64,000 bases of DNA from a virus, in IMG/VR virus record IMGVR_UViG_3300023179_000011, positions 124,001 to 188,000 of that record; one strand, written 5' to 3'. Of the stretch, positions 59,064-64,000 are shown in pieces. The notes under the pieces were generated by a model. The model ran no database searches. It was not told where the DNA came from and was given only the letters and a program-made list of their open reading frames with translations. Each line of letters opens with the position of its first letter. Position 1 is the stretch's first letter. Made by a program: the position numbers and the translations under genes.

Positions 59064-59438
59064 TTACGCCGCCATCAACTTGCGCCGCTTGGCGGCCGCG
59101 CGGCGAAGCTTGACAGCAGGAAGTCCGCGGGGCCGGCACAAGCTGTACTGCACCGCCGCGGCCAGCAGCGCGTTGGAATTGCGCTGCGAAAACACGTATC
59201 CGCCGTTTCGGTCATTAGCCAGAAACGGATTACCCCGCCACTTGTCGGGACTCTTCGGATACTTCTTGACGCGCTCGTCCAGCCACGCCTCAGCAGCGTG
59301 CTGCCGAACCTTGTAGAACGTGTTCATCGCCATGGCCCGGAGGCCGAGCGTTCTACGATACACGTTCACCTGCTCGTAGATCTCCCGCATGAACGACCGA
59401 CAACCGCAGCCCTTGGGGGCCACAAACTGGATCTTCAT
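59064..59438 (-). CDS. Basic hypothetical protein
   Basis: A 124-aa protein. It begins MKIQFVAPKGCGCRSFMRE and is Arg/Lys-rich with a helical middle and a strongly basic C-terminus (KLRRAAAKRRKLM). AAGGAG precedes the ATG. Nucleic-acid binding is possible. Unrecognised family. Confidence 0.7.
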   Translation of the reverse strand: MKIQFVAPKGCGCRSFMREIYEQVNVYRRTLGLRAMAMNTFYKVRQHAAEAWLDERVKKYPKSPDKWRGNPFLANDRNGGYVFSQRNSNALLAAAVQYSLCRPRGLPAVKLRRAAAKRRKLMAA

Positions 59439-59545
59439 CAGAATCTCCTTCTATCATCCCTGAACTTACAGCTGTTACGCACAGCTGTTTCCCATAGAAA
59501 TCACCGTCGCGTAAAGACGATGATTATTCGAATCGGCCGCGGGCC

Positions 59546-59878
59546 TTATTCGTCGGCAGAGAGCGCGTCGAGATCGTGAATGATTCGACGCATGTAACCG
59601 ACAGGTGGCATCGGAGCCCAGCTCTTGGCGCGCTCAGCGTCATAGGGCTGCCAATGGGGCGCATCACACGCGTCGACGAGGCCCCACTTATTGTTATGAA
59701 AAAGGTGCGGACACAGCTCGATGTCTTTGTTGCCTTTTTCACTTTTAATTGAATTGGGTGTGAAGCTGTACTTACCGATCCCGATGCCGATGTCGGGACC
59801 GAAATAATAAACTTCCTGCCCTTCCTGTGGCGGGTCTTTATGCGACGACCGCCAACCGAACCGATCTTCTTCTGCCAT
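59546..59878 (-). CDS. DUF551-like small protein
   Basis: A 110-aa protein. PQEGQEVYYFGPDIGIGIG and APHWQPYDAERAKSWAPMPP resemble the DUF551 pattern common in phage genomes (a short beta domain with a HW...P end). GGAGGT precedes the ATG. Function unknown. Confidence 0.65.
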   Translation of the reverse strand: MAEEDRFGWRSSHKDPPQEGQEVYYFGPDIGIGIGKYSFTPNSIKSEKGNKDIELCPHLFHNNKWGLVDACDAPHWQPYDAERAKSWAPMPPVGYMRRIIHDLDALSADE

Positions 59879-59894
59879 GCTACCTCCGAAACAA

Positions 59895-59968
59895 TAGCCG
59901 CAAAGGGACTCGAACCCCTAACCCCCTGCGTGTAAAGCAGGTGCTCTAACCAATTGAGCTATGCGGCT
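59895..59968 (-). tRNA. tRNA-Val (TAC)
   Basis: Acceptor AGCCGCA/TGCGGCT, D arm GCTC/GAGC with TTGGTTA, anticodon arm CCTGC-TTTACAC-GCAGG with anticodon TAC, T arm with TTCGAGT, discriminator A. A regular cloverleaf, no encoded CCA. Confidence 0.92.
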
Positions 59969-60050
59969 GTTTGCGTGGCTGGTTGAGAAGGCAACCATTT
60001 ACCCAAGCCCAACACCTTGCGAATGCGTTGGCACCACGTTTATGCAGAGT

Positions 60051-60124
60051 TAGGGCCGGTGGGACTCGAACCCACAACACAGGGATTTTAAGTCCCTTGA
60101 CTCTGCCAATTGGTCTACGACCCC
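60051..60124 (-). tRNA. tRNA-Leu (TAA), short variable loop
   Basis: Acceptor GGGGTCG/CGGCCCT, D stem GAC/GTC, anticodon arm AGGGA-CTTAAAA-TCCCT with anticodon TAA, variable loop GTGTT of only 5 nt, T stem GTGGG/CCCAC with TTCGAGT. Like tRNA-Leu(TAG) it lacks the long variable arm expected for bacterial Leu tRNAs. Confidence 0.85.
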
Positions 60125-60138
60125 GTGCGCACCAATCG

Positions 60139-60450
60139 TCAGACGGGTGCCGGATCGTTTACCTCGTCTAGCCACGCGGGCTTCGGGTTCTTGTTGGGGT
60201 GTGAGATCCAACGATACAGCTCGCGCTCTGTCGGGCTGTGCGTGCCCATAGCGTCGCGAATCACCATCGATTCCCGAAGCTGCTCGAAAACCCGCTGAAT
60301 GTCCAGAAACTCACGATATGTAAGTCCCTGTTCCAATTCACGCTCACGCGCGAGAACCGTGCGCAACTCGTTGAGATGCACGTTTATCCGCGCGTTGTAA
60401 TATCCGGCCCGCCGAGCCAGCTCGTCATCGTTGTATGCTGCTGCTGCCAT
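60139..60450 (-). CDS. Helical hypothetical protein, 103 aa
   Basis: Starts at ATG 60450 (GAGGT ~10 nt upstream). The longer frame overlaps the 78-aa gene. It is charged and helical (NELRTVLARERELEQGLTYR; DIQRVFEQLRESM), ending in a Pro-rich tail. Function unknown. Confidence 0.65.
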   Translation of the reverse strand: MAAAAYNDDELARRAGYYNARINVHLNELRTVLARERELEQGLTYREFLDIQRVFEQLRESMVIRDAMGTHSPTERELYRWISHPNKNPKPAWLDEVNDPAPV

Positions 60451-60661
60451 TCCAGACGTACCTCTTGTCACCAATTTGGCACCACCACCGCTGCCCATCG
60501 TTCCAGTAAATGGGTGTCACAGTCGGGGATGGGGGTTGCACCGCGGTCGGAGCCGGATGCGCCTTCTGATACTCTTCATAGCTCTGCCACGCTATTCCTG
60601 CAAGCATCAGCAGCGCCGTCACCAAACCGATCACGTTGCCCTTGATTTCGATACCCTTCAT
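60425..60661 (-). CDS. Small membrane protein, 78 aa
   Basis: AAGGAGG is 6-7 nt before the ATG. One membrane helix (VIGLVTALLMLAGIAW) is followed by a polar segment, a Pro/Thr linker and an aromatic tail (YWNDGQRWWCQIGDKRYVW) that may form a small beta hairpin. The end overlaps the next gene. Function unknown. Confidence 0.65.
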   Translation of the reverse strand: MKGIEIKGNVIGLVTALLMLAGIAWQSYEEYQKAHPAPTAVQPPSPTVTPIYWNDGQRWWCQIGDKRYVWNGSSSIQR

Positions 60662-60690
60662 TTCAAAACCTCCTTGTTTGGAAATGATCT

Positions 60691-61110
60691 TTAAACAACT
60701 CCTCCCAAAATCGCGGACAACTTATACGTTGCCGCCATGTGCGTGTGTTTTGTTTGATTGTTTTTTGCCGCCGTTTTGCGCAATGAAAAATTGTGTTTAG
60801 CTTGTTGTAATATTTGCGCCGGGACTGCGTATACTTCGCCATCTAAAAGGTCGTATACGCCAAAGTAATCAAACATTTTTTGGCTGTAATGTAGGCAATA
60901 ATTTGGCCCAGTTTTTTTTAGCGGAACGTGAATACAGCCGTTGGTCGGCGTAACAGCTTTGCATTGAAAACGCAACAACTTGCCGTCACGTTCCGCTATA
61001 AGATCAATTCTGGAAATGTCGCCTTCTTCGGTAAAAATTGAATAGCCTAGTTTGGCTAATGCAAGCCCGACGGCGAACTGCCCGATATTGCCTTTTCTTT
61101 TTGTGTGCAT
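60691..61110 (-). CDS. PD-(D/E)XK-type nuclease candidate
   Basis: A 139-aa protein. GQFAVGLALAKLGY then GDISRIDLIAERDGKLLRFQCKA fits the core of PD-(D/E)XK nucleases (D...D-x-F/L-Q-x-K). The tail is basic. Similar small enzymes act as intron homing nucleases or Holliday-junction-type enzymes. A sigma70-like promoter lies just upstream. Confidence 0.65.
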   Translation of the reverse strand: MHTKRKGNIGQFAVGLALAKLGYSIFTEEGDISRIDLIAERDGKLLRFQCKAVTPTNGCIHVPLKKTGPNYCLHYSQKMFDYFGVYDLLDGEVYAVPAQILQQAKHNFSLRKTAAKNNQTKHTHMAATYKLSAILGGVV

Positions 61111-61133
61111 AATGTCCTCCGTGACACTAGAAG

Positions 61134-61162
61134 ATTATAAATCTTGTAGTGTTTGCACACAA
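61134..61162 (-). promoter_or_regulatory. sigma70-like promoter for the nuclease gene
   Basis: Minus strand TTGTGT, 17 nt, TATAAT. A perfect -10 box, a half-matching -35 box and ideal spacing. It lies 24 nt before the ATG of the nuclease gene and just downstream of the tRNA-Lys-like gene. Confidence 0.6.
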
Positions 61163-61170
61163 TATAAATA

Positions 61171-61239
61171 GGGGTGACCGGTACTGCCCCGGTTTCAATA
61201 GATTAAAAGTCTATTGCATCACTGTTAATGCTTCACCCC
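61171..61239 (-). tRNA. Atypical tRNA-Lys (TTT)
   Basis: Acceptor GGGGTGA/TCACCCC, D stem GCAT/ATGC, anticodon arm ATAGA-CTTTTAA-TCTAT with anticodon TTT. The T side is CCGG-GGCAGTA-CCGG and lacks the TTC motif, and the D loop lacks GG. The D-loop/T-loop contact is therefore probably missing. Only 69 nt long. It may be degenerate or an unusual functional tRNA. Confidence 0.55.
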
Positions 61240-61248
61240 CGCGCGTTT

Positions 61249-61806
61249 TTACCGCGCCCCAACGGTCATAAGGCGGCAAGAACCGTCGTTGCAGGCCGCG
61301 GCCTCAGACGCTTCTTGCAGTTCCTCACGCGTGACTTCCTGTGGATGACTGCCCATTTCGTGGATCAGCCATTTGCCGCGGATTTTGTGCATAATCAATT
61401 TGAACTCGCACAACTCCCACGGCGGCAGCATGGCGCTGCGCTCACGAAACTCCGAATAGGGCAGTTCTTCGTCTTCTTTGCCGGCAAGTGTTTCTTGCAC
61501 GACATTGATGACGACGACCTGCCCGCGGTCATCCGCCTCGACAAAGTCAACTCGCACGACGCGCATGTAGCAGTCGACCTCGTCAAAGAACTGCTTCAAT
61601 TCCTCTGTGAACTGTTCTCTATTGGGAAAGTTCGGCGTCATTGTGTCGATTACACCCTCGACACTTTTCATGTTGCTGGCGTGAAAGTTCTGCTGCACGA
61701 CAGCTTCGATTGCCTGCATCTCTTTCCGGCCGCGAGCATTCAGCTCGCCGCCGAACGAAACTGCTGACAACAACATCAGAACCGCAGTGGTCATTATCTT
61801 TATCAT
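61249..61806 (-). CDS. Exported NTF2-like protein
   Basis: A 185-aa protein. MIKIMTTAVLMLLSAVSFGG is a signal peptide. The rest (AIEAVVQQNFHASNMKSV; VEADDRGQVVVINVV; KLIMHKIRGKWLIHEM) follows the helix-then-curved-sheet pattern of SnoaL/NTF2-like proteins. AAGGAG precedes the ATG. Function unknown; small-molecule binding or a structural role in the periplasm is possible. Confidence 0.65.
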   Translation of the reverse strand: MIKIMTTAVLMLLSAVSFGGELNARGRKEMQAIEAVVQQNFHASNMKSVEGVIDTMTPNFPNREQFTEELKQFFDEVDCYMRVVRVDFVEADDRGQVVVINVVQETLAGKEDEELPYSEFRERSAMLPPWELCEFKLIMHKIRGKWLIHEMGSHPQEVTREELQEASEAAACNDGSCRLMTVGAR

Positions 61807-61987
61807 CTCGCTGACTCCTTGTTAAGCAAATGTGCGCAAAGCCGCCAAAAAGCGACCAGCCCACAAACGCACCTGTTACCGTTACTGCTTCCCCCATCTG
61901 GAGAGACTGCGCGGCCATTAGCCCAATCGCCGCGCCAGCCACAGTACAGATAACAATCAAGATCTCACGCATAATCGGGTATGGCAT
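61619..61987 (-). CDS. Small membrane protein with a long overlapping tail
   Basis: Starts at ATG 61987 (GGGGAGGG 5 nt upstream). Two membrane helices (ILIVICTVAGAAIGLMAA; VTVTGAFVGWSLFGGFAH) are followed by ~60 residues that overlap the NTF2-like gene in another frame and look non-biological. A small frame error or lost stop is likely; a TAA lies in the adjacent frame right after the second helix. Confidence 0.5.
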   Translation of the reverse strand: MPYPIMREILIVICTVAGAAIGLMAAQSLQMGEAVTVTGAFVGWSLFGGFAHICLTRSQRDDKDNDHCGSDVVVSSFVRRRAECSRPERDAGNRSCRAAELSRQQHEKCRGCNRHNDAELSQ

Positions 61988-62053
61988 GGTATCCCTCCCC
62001 GCTGTTCCCGAACATGATGCCAGTTTCCGCAAACACGTATTTGCGGGGCACAA

Positions 62054-62086
62054 GGAATATGCCCGAATATTGCCAAAAATTTAGGC
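62054..62086 (-). promoter_or_regulatory. Two-box phage promoter candidate 7
   Basis: Minus strand reads GCCTAAATT, 15 nt, GCATATTCC. It is the most divergent copy. It lies 67 nt before the small membrane gene. The leader stem CCCCGC/GCGGGG covers part of that gene's ribosome binding site. Confidence 0.5.
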
Positions 62087-62088
62087 AG

Positions 62089-63228
62089 TCAGGCGGGGGC
62101 GCAAACAGGCCCTTCGCAGCGTTTGTGCTCGACCCAATTGGGCGGCAAAGTGTACCAGCCTTTGTCGTACAACTGGTAAATCTTTTGAAACGCTTCATCA
62201 TACATAGCGCCGCACGCTTCTAGGCTGTAGGTTTGTCTAGCGGCTTTTGCAATTGCTGCGCGATTTAGGGAGTGTACCTGTTTTAAGGCCAGCAGCCAGT
62301 CCGCGAGTGTTTTGCAGCGAAAACCGTTGAAACCTCGCTGCACTGTTTCTGTGAACGCGCCGTAATCAGTCGCGACAAGCGGCGTTCCACATAAAAGACC
62401 CTCAACGCCAGACCCGCCGAAAGGCTCGATAAAATTGGTTGGCATTAAAGAACAGATAGCGTTGCGTAAAAACTCACTTCGCGCCGTTCCGGTTAACGGC
62501 CCATTGTAGATGATATTTGGGTGAGCCCATTTTGTGTGGTCGCCTTGTCCGCTCAACACAATTTTTGGGCCGCCAGCCGGAAGATGTTTAGCAATTTCAT
62601 GCAGCGTGTCCAAACCTTTGCAGCCGTCAATACGCCCAAGAAACGCGTAATACTTTCCCGGCTTAAAACTTGGTGTCCATTCTGTGATATCAAAATAGTT
62701 TGGAATCACGAACTCATAGTGCGTACCGCCGCGGCCGTCTTTACCAGCGTGGTAGTGTCGCCACGCATAGCTTTCAAATATCTTTATCGTGCCGTCTACT
62801 AGCGTCGGATAGCCTATACCAGTTTCAACGTGAATGTTGTTTGGGAAATCTTGCAGCAGCCGAGAATGCGCGTGACCAAATGGGTGACAGATAATATCTC
62901 TTGGTTTGACACGTTGCTGCATAGCCGGAACAAGCCGTGTTTCAAACAAATTGTGCTGCGGTGTTCCTACCGCAGCGTCGTCGCCGTGAAATGATTTTTT
63001 GTCTCGCTTGCCAAGTATGTTTTCAAATTCGTCTGCCGTGAGCATTTCAACCTGCTCGTCGGCTAGGCTTTCACTGCCGGCGTTTGCATATTCAATTACA
63101 CGGTAACCGTACATGCGCATCATTTTGGAAAAGCGCAGAGCTTTTCCAGTGAACGCGCAATGCGAGTATGCAGCTGTGTGTTGCGTGTGAAAAATACCAA
63201 CAAGATGTAGCGTCGGCTTTTCTGCCAC
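62089..63228 (-). CDS. GT-B glycosyltransferase (GT4-like)
   Basis: A 379-aa protein starting at GTG 63228 with AAGGAG upstream. YYAFLGRIDGCKGLDTL and IEPFGGSGVEGLLCGTPLV are the nucleotide-sugar-binding motifs of GT4-type enzymes (E-x7-E region: EPFGGSGVE). It would transfer a sugar to a host or phage acceptor such as surface glycan, DNA base or protein. Acceptor unknown. It stands at the end of an operon before promoter 7. Confidence 0.85.
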   Translation of the reverse strand: MAEKPTLHLVGIFHTQHTAAYSHCAFTGKALRFSKMMRMYGYRVIEYANAGSESLADEQVEMLTADEFENILGKRDKKSFHGDDAAVGTPQHNLFETRLVPAMQQRVKPRDIICHPFGHAHSRLLQDFPNNIHVETGIGYPTLVDGTIKIFESYAWRHYHAGKDGRGGTHYEFVIPNYFDITEWTPSFKPGKYYAFLGRIDGCKGLDTLHEIAKHLPAGGPKIVLSGQGDHTKWAHPNIIYNGPLTGTARSEFLRNAICSLMPTNFIEPFGGSGVEGLLCGTPLVATDYGAFTETVQRGFNGFRCKTLADWLLALKQVHSLNRAAIAKAARQTYSLEACGAMYDEAFQKIYQLYDKGWYTLPPNWVEHKRCEGPVCAPA

Positions 63229-63244
63229 GGATGGCTCCTTAAAA

Positions 63245-63682
63245 CTAGGCGCAGTCAGAAAACGGTAGCCACTTTTGTTCTGGCCAATTAGGTTGAGTTT
63301 TTTTTAACTCTTCCGCTGCTTTCATAAGACTGTCAGCTAGCACGGTCCGATTTTTTTGGGTTGGTGCGGCGATAAACAAACTGTATTCATTGCGCGGACC
63401 AAACCAAATAGTCATTCCTGTTTTATCTGTTTTGGTTGTTGCATCGTCGCTCAGCTTTAGCAAATCTTTAAGGTAGTTATTTTCATTCACAATAACAGCG
63501 ATGGTTGCGGCAAGTTCATTTACGTGATCGTTTTTGAAGCCGACAAAGCGAATGCCGTTCTTTGCAATTTCCAGCAGTTTTGTAATTGCCCATGAGCTTT
63601 CCTCCAGCGCCGCTAATAACGTCGCCGAACTCGTCATCTCTTCTTTTGGCCGATCGCAGTTTTTTTTCCCGCAGCATCCCAT
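63245..63682 (-). CDS. Hypothetical protein, 145 aa
   Basis: AAGGAAACACT precedes the ATG. The N-terminus MGCCGKKNCDRP has three cysteines, perhaps metal-binding or acylated only if processed. The rest is helical with a beta patch. No family recognised. It overlaps the small membrane ORF upstream. Confidence 0.65.
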   Translation of the reverse strand: MGCCGKKNCDRPKEEMTSSATLLAALEESSWAITKLLEIAKNGIRFVGFKNDHVNELAATIAVIVNENNYLKDLLKLSDDATTKTDKTGMTIWFGPRNEYSLFIAAPTQKNRTVLADSLMKAAEELKKTQPNWPEQKWLPFSDCA

Positions 63683-63785
63683 AGTGTTTCCTTTTGTATT
63701 GGTAGGTGTCTCGGTAGGCGACGTAAAGAATCAATCCGCCCCATACCAGTATTACGCTGACAAAAATAAGCCATTTCGCAAGCAT
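63516..63785 (-). CDS. Small membrane ORF with long overlap
   Basis: The first ~45 residues are coherent: one membrane helix (KWLIFVSVILVWGGLILYVAY) then a basic helix. The remaining half overlaps the 145-aa gene. The start follows the stop of the 69-aa gene closely (TGACATG). Only the N-terminal part is convincing. Confidence 0.4.
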   Translation of the reverse strand: MLAKWLIFVSVILVWGGLILYVAYRDTYQYKRKHYGMLREKKLRSAKRRDDEFGDVISGAGGKLMGNYKTAGNCKERHSLCRLQKRSRK

Positions 63786-63786
63786 G

Positions 63787-63996
63787 TCAATCTAATCGCA
63801 TAAGTTTTCGCGCCGAACGAAACTCAGTCTGGCAAATTGCGCGGTCTGTTAGACACTTGTCGGCGACGGGAATATACACGACTTTTGTTTTATACACGTA
63901 ACGCCGCTCAGTTTCTTTGGGCGACCAGCCACGACGTATTTCAAGTGCTCGGGCTGCGATTTCTTCTGGGCTTGGCGGCGGTACACGAAGAGCCAT
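63787..63996 (-). CDS. Small conserved-type phage protein
   Basis: A 69-aa protein beginning MALRVPPPSPEEIAARALEI and RRGWSPKETERR, a helical basic start seen in short phage proteins, then KTKVVYIPV. The upstream region lies outside the window, so the ribosome binding site cannot be judged. Function unknown. Confidence 0.65.
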   Translation of the reverse strand: MALRVPPPSPEEIAARALEIRRGWSPKETERRYVYKTKVVYIPVADKCLTDRAICQTEFRSARKLMRLD

Positions 63997-64000
63997 GTTG

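Noticed and set aside
1-64000. CRISPR array
   Set aside because: No regular series of short direct repeats with unique spacers was seen; the recurring intergenic elements are promoters and terminators at irregular distances.

Overview
The window is part of the genome of a tailed double-stranded DNA bacteriophage, probably a large one. The evidence is a candidate prohead protease, fibre-like and other virion-type proteins, a holin candidate, PhoH, homing-type nucleases, seven tRNA genes, a tmRNA, and tightly packed co-directional genes. Apart from one gene, every gene I support is on the minus strand. The phage encodes its own multisubunit RNA polymerase: a fused beta plus N-terminal beta-prime protein and a separate C-terminal beta-prime protein. 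This resembles the deep-branching Caudovirales lineage with multisubunit polymerases known from metagenomes. The host cannot be named from the sequence; sigma70-like promoter boxes, Shine-Dalgarno sites and signal peptides indicate a bacterium.

Layout. 0-9 kb: virion and head-type genes, including the prohead protease candidate. 9-16.4 kb: RNA polymerase halves separated by two small genes, one a Pro/Ala-rich linker-like protein. 16.4-26.4 kb: mostly membrane or exported proteins, with a papain-like protease, a complete matrix-metalloprotease architecture with cysteine switch, a holin candidate and a tRNA-Asn. 26.4-32.1 kb: a degenerate phosphodiesterase, an MreB/ParM-type actin with a membrane partner, a GIY-YIG nuclease, dCMP deaminase, a ferritin-like protein, a methyltransferase and PhoH. 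32.2-40.5 kb: large low-complexity proteins sharing a short N-terminal FG motif, interleaved with a zinc-ribbon microprotein, an AlkB-like dioxygenase, HNH and SprT-like genes and a tail-fibre candidate. 40.5-49.9 kb: an SNF2 helicase fused to a zinc metalloprotease, a secreted trypsin and a second HELGHH protease.

46.8-56 kb changes character. Most genes stand alone or in pairs, each with a strong terminator and an upstream element of two boxes (GCTAAATA, then exactly 15 nt, then G(C/T)ATAT) followed by a leader rich in stem-loops. I read these as phage promoters, perhaps for the phage polymerase. They drive a DUF2059-like protein, an acid-ceramidase/NAAA-like hydrolase, membrane proteins and microproteins. 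Two structured RNAs lie here: a tRNA-like element, and a ~450-nt RNA closed by a perfect 20-bp long-range helix. The only plus-strand gene is a secreted thioredoxin.

56-64 kb holds conserved small phage genes, a tmRNA with a short tag (GNTLAIAA), tRNAs for Leu (two), Glu, Ile, Val and Lys, a nuclease, an NTF2-like secreted protein and a glycosyltransferase.

Together the genes suggest a phage that takes over transcription (own polymerase and promoters), supplements translation and ribosome rescue (tRNAs, tmRNA), may organise the cell interior with its own actin, and carries an unusually large set of proteases.
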